From: Streptomyces sp. NBC_00237
GTDB taxonomy: Bacteria; Actinomycetota; Actinomycetes; Streptomycetales; Streptomycetaceae
Reading direction: 5' to 3'
Assembly (NCBI RefSeq): GCF_026342435.1
Contig: NZ_JAPEMT010000002.1
Coordinates: forward strand, 992,001-1,056,000
Length of the DNA stretch: 64,000 nucleotides
Below are positions 24,365 through 34,200 of the stretch, one piece after another. Position numbers and translations under genes: made by a program. Under the pieces are notes generated by a model that saw nothing but the letters and a program-made list of their open reading frames with translations, had not been told where the DNA came from and searched no databases. Positions within the stretch are counted from its first letter, which is position 1; the number at the start of each line of letters is the position of its first letter.

Positions 24365-25591
24365 GTGACGAGCACAGCCAGCACCCCCGAGACAGTCACC
24401 ACCGCATCCCCCCAGCCCCCCGCCACAGAGCGCCTCCCCATCCTCAAGCTCCTCGCGTTCACCGCTGCGGGCTTCCTCGCGATCATGACCGAGACGATGC
24501 CCGCCGGCCTGCTTCCCCAGATCAGCAAGGGCCTCGGCATCTCCGAGGGTCTCGCGGGCCAGCTCGTCACCCTCTACGCCATCGGCTCCGTCGTCGCCGC
24601 GATCCCCGTGATCGCCGCGACCCGCGCCATGTCCCGCCGCCCCCTGCTCCTCTACGCGGTCGGCTCGCTCTTCGTCTTCAACACGGTCACCGCACTCTCC
24701 ACCAACTACGCACTGACCCTCGGCGCGCGCTTCATCGCGGGCATGGCGTCCGGCGTCATCTGGGGCCTCCTCGCGGGCTACTCCCGCCGCCTGGTCCCCG
24801 AGCACCTCCAGGGCCGGGCCCTCGCCATCGTCGGCGTCGGCCAGCCGATCGCGCTGACCTTCGGCGTCCCGCTCGGCACTCTGCTGGGCTCGCTCTTCGG
24901 CTGGCAGGGCGTCTTCTGGATCATGTCGGCCGTGGCCCTGCTCCTGGTCGTCTGGGTCCGCACCCTGGTCCCGGACTTCCCCGGGCAGTCCGCCGAACAG
25001 CGCCTGCCCATCCGCCGGATCTTCCTCACCCCCGGCATCCGGCCGATCCTGGCCGTCATCTTCCTGTGGATCCTGGCCCACAACATCCTCTACACCTACA
25101 TCGCCCCCTTCATGGCCAAGGCGGGCCTGGGCGAGCGCGTCGACGTGATGCTGCTGGTCTTCGGCGCGACCGCCATCGCGGGCATCTGGTTCACGGGTCT
25201 GTTCGTCGACCGCAAGCTCCGCGTCCTCACCCTGGCGAGCCTCGCCGGATTCGCCGCCGCCGCACTGATCCTGGGCATCGGCCAGAACTCCCCCGTCGCC
25301 GTCGTCATCGGCGTGGTCGCCTGGGGCCTCACCTTCGGCGGCGCACCGACCCTCCTCCAGACCGCCATCGCGGACGCGGCGGGCGACGGCGCGGACGTCG
25401 CCCAGTCCATGCTCGTTACGATCTTCAACCTGGCGGTGGCGGGCGGCGGCGTGGTCGGCGGCCTCCTGCTGGAGTCCTCGGGCGCGGGCACCTTCCCCTG
25501 GGTCCTGCTCGCCCTGGGCGTGGTGGCCCTCCTGATCGTCGGCACGGCCAAGTCCCACGCCTTCAAGGCGGGCAGCCGGGGCGCGGCCTGA
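24365..25591 (+). CDS. MFS transporter, drug/sugar efflux type
   Basis: A 408-residue membrane protein with about 12 hydrophobic segments, of the AraJ/CmlR-like DHA1 group. The first segment is FTAAGFLAIMTETMPAGLLPQISKGLGISEGLAGQLVTLYAIGS, with the group's acidic motif in helix 1. The loop-2 motif region is RAMSRRPLLLYAVG. The GTG start at 24365 follows GGAG. The 134-bp gap before it contains ACACGCC microrepeats. It may export the product of the adjacent genes. It is followed by a perfect hairpin terminator. Confidence 0.88.
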   Translation: MTSTASTPETVTTASPQPPATERLPILKLLAFTAAGFLAIMTETMPAGLLPQISKGLGISEGLAGQLVTLYAIGSVVAAIPVIAATRAMSRRPLLLYAVGSLFVFNTVTALSTNYALTLGARFIAGMASGVIWGLLAGYSRRLVPEHLQGRALAIVGVGQPIALTFGVPLGTLLGSLFGWQGVFWIMSAVALLLVVWVRTLVPDFPGQSAEQRLPIRRIFLTPGIRPILAVIFLWILAHNILYTYIAPFMAKAGLGERVDVMLLVFGATAIAGIWFTGLFVDRKLRVLTLASLAGFAAAALILGIGQNSPVAVVIGVVAWGLTFGGAPTLLQTAIADAAGDGADVAQSMLVTIFNLAVAGGGVVGGLLLESSGAGTFPWVLLALGVVALLIVGTAKSHAFKAGSRGAA

Positions 25592-25607
25592 TCCGCACCC
25601 GTACGCA

Positions 25608-25644
25608 GGGCCGTGTGCGGGTGTCGCTCTCCCGCACACGGCCC
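25608..25644. terminator. Perfect 14-bp stem hairpin after the MFS gene
   Basis: GGGCCGTGTGCGGG and CCCGCACACGGCCC are separated by a 9-base loop (TGTCGCTCT), 17 bp after the MFS stop. It is a likely transcription terminator. Confidence 0.85.
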
Positions 25645-25725
25645 GCGCCCCACAATGTGACCTCCACCCCAACTCAAGCGCAGTCACCACTAGTTGCGAC
25701 CTTCCGCAGGCTGGATTCCGACGCC

Positions 25726-25975
25726 TCAGCCACGCCCGCGAAGAAGCTCTTCCTCCACCGCCCGGTTCGCCCAAGGCAGCAGCGCAGGCATGCACGGGAC
25801 GATCGCGGTGAAGTCGCGCCGGGTTGCCGACGGTCGCGGCGACGGTGCCCAGCAGGCTCGCGGTGGCGAGGGCGGCCGAGTCGGTGGTGCCGGTGATGCG
25901 CTGCACCTGGATCGGCAGCATGAACTGCGGGATCGCCGTCCAGATCGCGCCGACTCGCGCAGGCCCGGCGGGCGG
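25726..25975 (-). pseudogene. Remnant of an MFS transporter N-terminus
   Basis: On the minus strand one frame reads GAIWTAIPQFMLPIQVQRIT followed by GTTDSAALATASLLGTVAATVGNPA, closely resembling helices 1-2 of Streptomyces MFS permeases just before the usual GNPLAGALSDR loop. The homology stops there. Another frame ends RDFTAIVPCMPALLPWANRA and reaches a stop near 25726. No start codon context or remaining helices are present. This looks like a deletion-decayed permease gene directly downstream of the PuuC/PuuD pair, perhaps its former transporter. Confidence 0.5.
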
Positions 25976-25984
25976 GGTACGGGA

Positions 25985-26713
25985 TCAGGCCGTACGCGAT
26001 GCCGCGCGCACCAGCGCGTCGAACAGGCCCTGTTGGGCGGGGTCGTGCGCCGCGGTGTCCTCCGGATGCCACTGGACGGCGGCGAACCACCCCTGGGTGT
26101 CCGGGAGTTCGAGGGCCTCGACGGTTCCGTCCGAGGCGAGCGCGGTGGCGACGAGGCCGGAGCCGAGTGCTTCGACGCGCTGGTGGTGGTAGCAGGAGGC
26201 GTCGACCTTGTCGGTGCCTGCGGCGGCGGCGACGGCTGAGCCGGGCTGGAGCACCACCGGGTGGACGAGGTGCCGGTGCTCGTGGTCCGGGCCGCCCATG
26301 TCCTGCTGGAGGGTGCCGCCGAGGGCGACATTGACGACCTGGATGCCCCGGCAGACCGCCAGCAGCGGCAGCCCCGCCTCCAGTGCGGCGTGCGCCACGG
26401 CGAGGTCGAAGGCGTCCTGCTCCGTATCGACGTCGTACACGCTGTCGTGCGCGACGCGTGCGCCGTACGTCTGCGGGGCGAGGTCGCCGCCGCCGGGGAG
26501 CAGCACGCCGTCACAGCGAGCGAGGCGGGCCGCGACCTCGGCGGGGTCGGCGATGGAGTCGGGGGCGTACGGGTGCAGCATGAACGGCTCGCCCCCGGCC
26601 CGCCACACCGCGTCGACGAGGGCGCGCGCGGTGACCTCGGCGGCGTACCGCAGGACGGAGGCGGACGCGGCGAAGCGGTTGGGGAGAGCGATGAGGGGGC
26701 GGCCGTCCGGCAT
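25985..26713 (-). CDS. Peptidase C26 glutamine amidotransferase, PuuD-like gamma-glutamyl hydrolase
   Basis: A 242-residue class I amidotransferase-fold hydrolase. GVLLPGGGDLAPQTYG is the oxyanion region, LLAVCRGIQVVNVALGG carries nucleophile Cys121, and AVQWHPEDT carries the catalytic His and Glu. This is the gamma-glutamyl-GABA hydrolase (PuuD) layout, releasing glutamate from a gamma-glutamyl acid. The start codon lies 2 bp after the stop of the PuuC-like dehydrogenase, so the pair is co-transcribed. Together with the GS-like ligase at 5222 it would close a gamma-glutamylation cycle. Confidence 0.87.
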   Translation of the reverse strand: MPDGRPLIALPNRFAASASVLRYAAEVTARALVDAVWRAGGEPFMLHPYAPDSIADPAEVAARLARCDGVLLPGGGDLAPQTYGARVAHDSVYDVDTEQDAFDLAVAHAALEAGLPLLAVCRGIQVVNVALGGTLQQDMGGPDHEHRHLVHPVVLQPGSAVAAAAGTDKVDASCYHHQRVEALGSGLVATALASDGTVEALELPDTQGWFAAVQWHPEDTAAHDPAQQGLFDALVRAASRTA

Positions 26714-26715
26714 GC

Positions 26716-28203
26716 TCACAGCTGCATCCAGGTCGTCTTGAGCTCGGTGTACTTCTCCAGGGCGTGCGCGGACTTGTCGCGCCCGTTGCCGGACTGCTTC
26801 ATTCCGCCGAAGGGGACGGTGAGGTCGCCCTCCTCGTAGCAGTTGACCCAGACGGTTCCGGCGCGCAGGCGGCGGGAGACCTGGTGGGCGGTGGAGAGGT
26901 TCGCGGTCCAGAGCCCGGCGGCGAGGCCGTACTCGGTGTCGTTGGCGAGGCGTACCGCTTCGTCGATCGTGTCGAAGGCGAAGACGGAGAGGACGGGGCC
27001 GAAGATCTCCTCGCGGGCGAGGCGGGCGTCGGGGGCGACCCCGTCGAAGACGGTCGGTGCGAGGTAGCTGCCGCCGGTCTCCTGGTGGATGCGGACGCCG
27101 CCCGTACGAAGCCGTGCACCGTCCTTCTGGCCTGCGGCGATATGGCCCAGCACCTTGTTGAGGTGCGTCTCCCCCGCCATCGCGCCCATCTCGGTCGCCG
27201 GGTCGAGCGGGTCGCCGACCCTGAGCGCCTGAGCGCGGTCGACCACGGCGTCGACGACCCTCTCCGCGACGGAGGAGTGGACGAGGAGACGGGAGGGCGC
27301 GGTGCACATCTCGCCCTGGTTGAAGAAGATGCCCCACGCGGCGGTGGCGGCGGCCTGCGCCAGGTCGGGGGCGTCGGGCAGCACGATGTTGGGCGACTTG
27401 CCGCCCAGTTCCAGCCAGACCCGCTTGAGGTTGGAGTCGGCCGCGTAGTGCAGGAAGTGGCGGCCGACGGCGGTGGAGCCGGTGAAGGCGAGGACGTCGA
27501 CGCCGGGGTGCAGACCGAGGGCGCGGCCGGCGGTCGGTCCGTCGCCCGCGACCACGTTCAGTACGCCGTCGGGCAGTCCCGCCTCCGTGCCGAGCCGTCC
27601 GAGGAGGAGCGCGGAGAGCGGGGACAGTTCGGAGGGCTTGAGGACGACGGTGCAGCCCGCGGCCAGTGCCGGGGCGATCTTCCAACCGGCGAGGGTGAGC
27701 GGGAAGTTCCACGGGACGACCGCGCCGACGACTCCGGCGGGCTCGCGGGTGACGAGGGCGAGCGCGTCGGGCGCGGTGTGCGGGGCCTCGTCGGCGAGCT
27801 TGTCGGCGAGGCCCGCGTAGTAGCGGAAGGTGTTGACGAGGGCGCGCAGTTCGATGCCGTACGCGTCGGAGATCGGCTTGCCCATCTCCAGACTGAGCGT
27901 GAGCGCGAGGTCCTCGCGCCGCTCCTCGATCAGCTCGGCCAGCCGGAACAGGGCCCGTCCGCGCTCCCCGGGGGCGAGGCGCGGCCAGGGGCCGTGGTCG
28001 AAGGCGCGGCGGGCGGCGGCGACGGCGAGGTCCACCTCGGCCTCCCCCGCGTCGGCGACACGTGTCAGCTCGCGGCCGTCACGGGGCGAGACGACGGCGA
28101 AGTCCGCACCGCCGCCCGCCTCCTCGCGGCCGTCGATGTGGTGTCCCGTCGGATGCCGGAGGGACGTGGCGCGCTGGAGCCAGCCTTCGTAAGAAATGTC
28201 CAC
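26716..28203 (-). CDS. Aldehyde dehydrogenase, PuuC-like (gamma-glutamyl-aminoaldehyde type)
   Basis: NAD(P)-dependent aldehyde dehydrogenase of 495 residues, the same length as E. coli PuuC. Strong similarity is recalled along the chain: VPWNFPLTLAGWKIAPALAA, FTGSTAVGR, LKRVWLELGGKSPNIV, the nucleophile region FNQGEMCTAPSR, and the C-terminus TVPFGGMKQSGNGRDKSAHALEK. GTG at 28203 with upstream GGAGG is chosen. The frame stays open to 28347, but there is no ribosome site for that longer form. It forms an operon with the PuuD-like gene. The operator motif at 28277-28290 lies 74 bp upstream. Confidence 0.88.
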   Translation of the reverse strand: MDISYEGWLQRATSLRHPTGHHIDGREEAGGGADFAVVSPRDGRELTRVADAGEAEVDLAVAAARRAFDHGPWPRLAPGERGRALFRLAELIEERREDLALTLSLEMGKPISDAYGIELRALVNTFRYYAGLADKLADEAPHTAPDALALVTREPAGVVGAVVPWNFPLTLAGWKIAPALAAGCTVVLKPSELSPLSALLLGRLGTEAGLPDGVLNVVAGDGPTAGRALGLHPGVDVLAFTGSTAVGRHFLHYAADSNLKRVWLELGGKSPNIVLPDAPDLAQAAATAAWGIFFNQGEMCTAPSRLLVHSSVAERVVDAVVDRAQALRVGDPLDPATEMGAMAGETHLNKVLGHIAAGQKDGARLRTGGVRIHQETGGSYLAPTVFDGVAPDARLAREEIFGPVLSVFAFDTIDEAVRLANDTEYGLAAGLWTANLSTAHQVSRRLRAGTVWVNCYEEGDLTVPFGGMKQSGNGRDKSAHALEKYTELKTTWMQL

Positions 28204-28276
28204 TGTGAGGTACCTCCGGAGTTCGCGACGGGGTCGCCCGGGACGTCGGACCGGCGGGCAGCACCACCGCATTTCC

Positions 28277-28290
28277 ATTTGAACCCAAAC
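28277..28290. promoter_or_regulatory. Candidate MarR operator before the PuuC-PuuD operon
   Basis: ATTTGAACCCAAAC matches 12 of 14 bases of the palindrome core at 6779-6792. It lies 74 bp upstream of the PuuC-like start. The rest of the 303-bp gap to the divergent GAP1 gene shows no gene. Confidence 0.6.
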
Positions 28291-28506
28291 GATAAGCGGA
28301 CGGCGCGAGCGACCACAAGGGGGTGGGCGCGCCCGTTTCCACCCCACTTACGAGCATGAAAATCGCCTAAAGCACAGCAGGCAGCGCCGGGATCTGCTGG
28401 TATAGGTCCGTCGCAGGGACAAGTGATCTTGGAGGTACGCCGACCCGCCGCCAGCCACGGCATCCCTGTCGTCCCACCCACCGCACCAAGGGAGCGAGCG
28501 ACCCGC

Positions 28507-30693
28507 ATGAGCCTGGCCCAGCTTCACTACACCTCGGCCGCCGGGTTCACGGCGGTCAGCCCCGACGTCCCCCGCGACCTCCTCGACGAGGCCGAGGAGG
28601 TGCTGGCCGCCTTCCCCGCCTCCGCCTTCTCGCTCACCCAACTCTCCGACGGCAGCCGCCTGTTGAGCCGTACGACGACGGACCCGGAGAGCGGCGCCGC
28701 GCACACCCACGCCGTCCATCTGCCCGCCGGAGTACGCCTGCCGGGCGGCGCGCTGCCCATCACCGCGTGGGACTCGCCGCGCTGGGCGCCCCTCGCCCCC
28801 GCACCCGGCAGCACGCCCGAGCCGCTCGACCTCCTCACCCCCGCCGCCGGGTTCTTCGACCGGGACGGCCTCGCGGACTTCGCGGCGTCGTGCGGGGCGC
28901 GGCTGGCGGGCGTGCTCGCGGACGTACGCACCCTGTGCGAGGACCCGGGCGCGCGGCCGGTGGTGCTGGTGGAGGAGGACCCGGCGGACATCGCACGCTG
29001 GGTGGCGGTGCTGGGTGCGGCGCTGCCGCGCGAGCACGCGCACGGGCTGACGTTCACGACGTACGCGGAACGGCCGGAGCACGCACTCCAGCAGATCATC
29101 GGGACGTCGCCTGACGTGGTCTTCCCCGCGGCGGAGTTCCGGGTGCACCGCCCCGGCCGCGTCGGTACGGATGCGGGCTCGGCCGGTGTCGAGGACGCCT
29201 GGGCCGCAGTCGCGGCGCAGGTGTGGCTGGCGGCGCGGCCGGAGCTGTTCAAACGAGCTGCCGCACAACCCTCCCTGCACGACGGGGAGTTCGAGGAGGG
29301 CCCGCTGGCCGCGACCGCGCTCAGCGCCGGAGTCCCACTCGACTCGCGGGGCCGTACGGCCGCCACCCTGTGGGCGGAGGAGCACGCGGACGGACTCAAC
29401 GCCTCCGACTGGCCTGCCCTGTTGGGGGCCCTGTGCGCCCCCGTGCCAGGATCCCGGCCCGACGGCGAACTCGACGCCCTGGCCCGGCTCGCCGAGCGCA
29501 TCGACGGCAAGGTGCCCACCGAGATCCTGGCTCCGCTGGCCGCCCTCTTCGCCGCCGAGGACGACAATCCGGCGGCCGTCCCCGAGCTGGCGCGCCAGCT
29601 CGCCCACGAGTTGCTCGCCGAACCGGACCGGGCGCGCAGTGCGGCGGTGCGGGAGGCCCTGGACCGGCACTCCGCGCTGCACGCCCAACTCCTCGTACAT
29701 CTCGATGACTTGGCTCCAGACAACCCGTTCTCGGTGGTGCGGTTGCTGCACACGGCCGATCTCGTGCGGGGTGTTCCGGACGGGCTGCCGCATCTGCGGA
29801 TGTGCGCCGCGTATCCGTTGCCGGGGGCGTCCCGGCAGGGGCAGGCACAGGAACACGGGCCGGACGCGGAGGACCGTGACTCCACGCTGCACACGGTGCT
29901 GCGGGCCGCCGGGGTCTCGCCGATGATCGAGCCGCTGGTGCTGCGGACGGGGTTCCGGCTGGTCTGGCCGGAGAACCTGCTGCCCACTCCGCAGGAGGCC
30001 CGCTGGATCCTGGGCGAGACGGGCTCGGACGCGCACCGCACGGCGGGGACGTACCCGGAGCTGATCCGGGCCGCGCTCGAAGGGCCCGCCGACGATCCGG
30101 ACGTCACGCCGCTCGCCGCCGATCTGATCCGGTGCTTCCCGCACGAGATCGACGCGCGGCAGCTGGGGGCGCTGCGGATGCTGGAGTTCGCGGAGTCGTT
30201 GGCGGAGGGGCGGGCGGGGGCGGGGCCGGTGGCCACGGCGCTGACGCTGCGGTCGGCGGCGCACCCGGTCGAGGCGAACGTTCTCCAACGGGCCTACGGG
30301 CTGGTGGCCCGGGAGCTGCTGTCCGAGCAGCGGCCGCTCGGGGAGCTGTCGGCGCTGGCGCGCTCCGGTGACGCGGACCTGCTGGGCGCGTACGGGTCCG
30401 TGGCCCGGACGGCTCCCCTGCTCGACCGGCTGCGTACCGCTCCCTCGTACGCGGCGGACTGCTTCATGGCGTGGACGGCGCACACCGGGGCGAGTGGGTT
30501 GTGGGACGACACGCGGGCGGCGTTGCTGGAGGAGGTGCTGCGGCCTGCGCTTCAGCACATGACGAGCCGTGAGATCGCTTCTCTGCTGGATCACTTGGAC
30601 CGGGCGGGCGGGACGCACGCTTCGGACTTCCGGGCCTGGCACAAGCCGGGGGGCCCGCTGGGCCGCCTGGCCCGCCGCTTCGGCCGAAGGTGA
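28507..30693 (+). CDS. GTPase-associated protein 1 (GAP1) family protein
   Basis: A 728-residue soluble protein. The N-terminus MSLAQLHYTSAAGFTAVSPDVPRDLLDEAEEV and the following SDGSRLLSRT-HTHAVHLP segment are the hallmark of the actinobacterial GTPase-associated protein 1 N-terminal domain. A middle alpha/beta region (about 130-230, GLTFTTYAERPEHALQQIIG) and a long helical C-terminal half follow. The ATG at 28507 follows GGGAG. GAP1 genes usually sit beside a TRAFAC-class GTPase and membrane partners that form a predicted conflict or signalling complex. Here none is present on either side: the left neighbour is an aldehyde dehydrogenase and the right side is repeat DNA and a giant secreted protein. 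Its role is therefore unknown. Confidence 0.7.
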   Translation: MSLAQLHYTSAAGFTAVSPDVPRDLLDEAEEVLAAFPASAFSLTQLSDGSRLLSRTTTDPESGAAHTHAVHLPAGVRLPGGALPITAWDSPRWAPLAPAPGSTPEPLDLLTPAAGFFDRDGLADFAASCGARLAGVLADVRTLCEDPGARPVVLVEEDPADIARWVAVLGAALPREHAHGLTFTTYAERPEHALQQIIGTSPDVVFPAAEFRVHRPGRVGTDAGSAGVEDAWAAVAAQVWLAARPELFKRAAAQPSLHDGEFEEGPLAATALSAGVPLDSRGRTAATLWAEEHADGLNASDWPALLGALCAPVPGSRPDGELDALARLAERIDGKVPTEILAPLAALFAAEDDNPAAVPELARQLAHELLAEPDRARSAAVREALDRHSALHAQLLVHLDDLAPDNPFSVVRLLHTADLVRGVPDGLPHLRMCAAYPLPGASRQGQAQEHGPDAEDRDSTLHTVLRAAGVSPMIEPLVLRTGFRLVWPENLLPTPQEARWILGETGSDAHRTAGTYPELIRAALEGPADDPDVTPLAADLIRCFPHEIDARQLGALRMLEFAESLAEGRAGAGPVATALTLRSAAHPVEANVLQRAYGLVARELLSEQRPLGELSALARSGDADLLGAYGSVARTAPLLDRLRTAPSYAADCFMAWTAHTGASGLWDDTRAALLEEVLRPALQHMTSREIASLLDHLDRAGGTHASDFRAWHKPGGPLGRLARRFGRR

Positions 30694-30699
30694 GGAGCA

Positions 30700-30953
30700 C
30701 CCCCTCCCTCTTGGGCAGCGGAACCAGCCCCCTCCGCCTCCGCCCAGCCCCCTTGGGCAGCGGGGCCGCACCCTCCGCCCAGCCCCCCTCCGCCTCCGCC
30801 CAGCCTCCTCCGCCTCCGCCTGGCCCCCTCCCCCTCCCCCTCCCCCTCCGCCTAGCCTCCTTGGGCGGCGGGGCCGCCCCCCGGGGGCGGGACGGGCGGG
30901 CAAGGGGGCGGCCCCTCTCGCTCCGGGCCCGCCCCGGAGCACCCCCGGCCAGC
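30700..30953. repeat. Low-complexity region and second repeat family, copy B
   Basis: Alternating CCTCCGCCTCCGCCCAGCC and CTTGGGCRGCGGGGCC blocks (30700-30842), then CCCCCT runs. From 30843 it runs into the element shared with 23265-23395, here with a 6-base C-tract. It occupies much of the 605-bp gap between GAP1 and the giant secreted protein. No gene is supported here. Confidence 0.8.
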
Positions 30954-31039
30954 CCCGGTACCGCCTCGCCCCTCGCACGGGGGTCGGACCGGTGCTGCCC
31001 GCCTTTACCTCCGCGATCAGGTGCGCCGCGCCCGGGTGC

Positions 31040-31156
31040 GCCTGCGGCGGGCTGCCCCTCCCCGCCCCTTCACCTAAAGCGCTCGCCGCGCGGCTGTCTC
31101 GCGTACGTGCGGGCACGTCGTGGCTGGCCGCGCAGTTCCCCGCGCCCCTAAAGGGG
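31040..31156. repeat. Dispersed intergenic repeat, copy 3
   Basis: Same element as 9246-9358, including the GCGCTCGCCGCGCGGCTGTC block, and ending GCGCAGTTCCCCGCGCCCCT followed by AAAGGGG. The last bases form a small hairpin (CCCCTAAAGGGG). Confidence 0.82.
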
Positions 31157-31298
31157 CGCACCCCGTACCGCCAATCAGGCAAGACACGCCCACCCCACAC
31201 CCCCACATAAGTATGACAAACCACCACCCGTGTGAGCCTTGCGCACATTGTCGAGAGCTGTCGGCACAGCACCCCACCGACACATCCAAGGAGCACAC

Positions 31299-34200
31299 GT
31301 GCGGGAGCGCATCATCCGGAGCGGCGTGGCGACAGCCGTGCTGCTCTCCTCAGTGGCGGGCACCCTGGCCGCCTCCCCGGCAAGCGCCTCCGCGCGCCTC
31401 GCGGACGCCGAAGTCGGCATCACCAAACGCGTCACCGGCGCCGCCATGCCCATCGAACCCGGCGGTGTGTTCTCGTACACCCTCACCGCCTCCTGCTCGT
31501 CGCTGACGACGGCCTGCGTCAACCCCGTCGTCGAGGATGTCCTCCCGGCCGACTTCGACATCACGTCGCTGCCCAAGTCGACCGACACCCGGACGGTCAC
31601 CTACGACCAAGCCACCCGGAAGCTGACCATCCACTTCGCCGAGCCGCTCGCGAGCCCGCCCGCCCCGCCCGGTTCCGCCGGACTCCCCGCGGGTGTCAGC
31701 CGCGAGGTGTCCATCGGCATGCGGGTGCCTGCCGAGACCACGCTCACCGACGGGTCGAAGATCCCGAACACGGCGACCATCAACGCCGACAACGCGGGCC
31801 CGGAATCCTCGTCCGCCGACGTCACGGTCCGCATTCCGCGCGTGGTACGCCCCGCCACCACCAAGAACTGGTCGTTCAGCTCGACGGTCGCCCAGTCCGG
31901 CGAGAACTCCACGATCACCCTCGGGGTGCGCAACGGTTCCTCGACCTCCGCCGACGTGACCGCGCTGACCGTCGGCGACACCACGGCCGCCACCTACGAG
32001 AACTTCAACGTCACCGGCGTCGGGCCGGTCTCCCGGTTCCCCGCAGGGGCGGACCGGGTGCGGGTGCTGGTGTGCACCAAGCCGACCAAGACCCCTTGCG
32101 GACCCGGCGAGTTCGTGGCCGGGCCGATCGGCCCGGGGCCCGGGGTGACGCTGCCGCCCGGCGTCTCGCCGGACCGCATCACCGGGGTGCAGTTCGAGTT
32201 CACCGCCGCTTCCGGCGCGAAGCTCCCGTACGACCCGACCGGCGGCCAGGTCGCCATCGACGTCGTCCTGCGGGACAAGCTCCGCGAGACCGGTGCCCCG
32301 ATCGATCCGCCGACCCGTCAGGAGGTGCGCAACTGCGCCTCGGTGAGCGCCAAGGACGCCACGGTCGGCACGGTCGCCGGACCCGAGGCGTGCGCCAGCC
32401 ACGACATCCTGCCGAACATCGCGACCGTGCAGGGCACCAAGGAGTACTTTTCCGACACCTCCGGCGACTACCGGGAGAACGGCACCGCCCTCATCGGCAC
32501 CAAGCCTCCCGTCAGCATGGTCGTCGGGGCCCGCAACACCGCGTCCTTCCCGGTCGCGACCCTGACCATCACCGAGCCCTCGGACAGCGCGGCCAGCGAG
32601 TTCGACAAGTTCGACGCCTCGAAGATGGCGGTGGAGTTCCCCCAGGGAGCCACCTCGGCCACCCTCACCGTGGTGTGCCGCGACGGCTCCAAGCCGGCCC
32701 CGGTCCAGCTCTCTCCGGCCCCCGGCCGCCAGGACCTGCCGAACACCGGATGCCCGCCGGGCAACCCTCCCAAGCAGGTCTCCGTCACCTTCCGGGGCAC
32801 CGACGCCAAGGGCAGCGGCACCATCGCCTCCAACGCCCTCGGCCGCCTCTCCCTCCACGGCACCCTCAACGACAAGGCCGTCGCCCAGGACGCCGTCGAC
32901 GGGATCAGCAACTGCGCGGACGTCTCCGCCACCAACCCGGTGGACGGCTCGGGGTCGGGTTCCGGCACCGCCTGCAAGAGCCTCCTCCCGGAGAACCCTC
33001 GGAACGACATCCGCACCTCCAAGACGGCCGACAAGACGGAGGTCCCGCCGGACACCCCGGTGACCTTCACCCTGGACCTGGCCAACGCGGGCACCATCGC
33101 CATGGACCGGCCCGCGATCACCGACCCGGGCGACCCGAAGGCCGCCGGCAACCCGTTCGACGTCGTACGCCTCACCGAGCTGAAGCTGCGCTACCGCGAG
33201 CCGTCCGGTCTGCCCGTGCTCCTGGAGGTCTACGACCCGACGACGTCCGCCTGGGTCGCGTACAACGCCGCGGACACGGCGCTGCTGACCCGCGCCAAGG
33301 GCGTGCGGGCCCGGCTCGCCGACGGCAGCCTGCCGCCGAACGGGCGGATCATCGTCGATGTGGTGGTGCAGCGCAGGGACGGTGTCGCCGAGGACGTCAG
33401 CTTCACCAACTGCGCGCGGATCACCTCCAACGGCCGGCCGATCGGGAGCGACCCCTGCACCCGTGAGCCCAACGTCACCAAGCCCGCCCGCAGCGGCGGC
33501 TCCGTCCAGAAGACGATCTCGCCGTCCGTGGTCGCCAGGACCCTGCCCGGCGTCCCCCGCCAGGAGCCCGACGTACGCATCGAGGCCCTCAACACCGGCA
33601 ACGTCAACCTGAAGGAACTCGTCGTCACGGACGCCGACGCGGACTTCTTCGACGCCGCGGACTTCGTCCGCATCACCGGCGTGACCTTCCCGCCGGGCGC
33701 CAACCAGGTGCGCGTCGACGCGTGCACGGACGGCTGCACGGCCAACCCGCCGGTGTACGTCAACGGGACGACCGGCACCTCCACCACCCCGGGCCTTCCG
33801 GCCGGTGTCGACGCGGCCGACGTGCGCGGACTGCGCTTCACCTTCTCGAACTCCAGCGGTGGATACGTCCTGACGCCCGGCGCCCCCGACCGGCGCGGCG
33901 CCTGCCCGAACATCGTCTGCTTCAAGGTGGCGGCCCGGCAGAACCTCCGCTCGGACCCCGCCACCCCGATCCCCGAGACGCTCTCCGACACGGCGAGCGC
34001 GGCAGGCGAGAGCCCGCTCCAGCAGCCGGGCCAGAAGTTCCCGTTCGGGGACAGCACGGCGACCCTGAAGGTGCAGGAAGGGCGCGGCAAGCTCGCCGTC
34101 GCGAAGGGCCCCGACTCACGCATCGGACCCGGTGAGAGCGCCCCGTTCACCCTGACCGTCCGCAACACCGGCACCGGCCCGGTCGGCTCGCTGGTGATGG

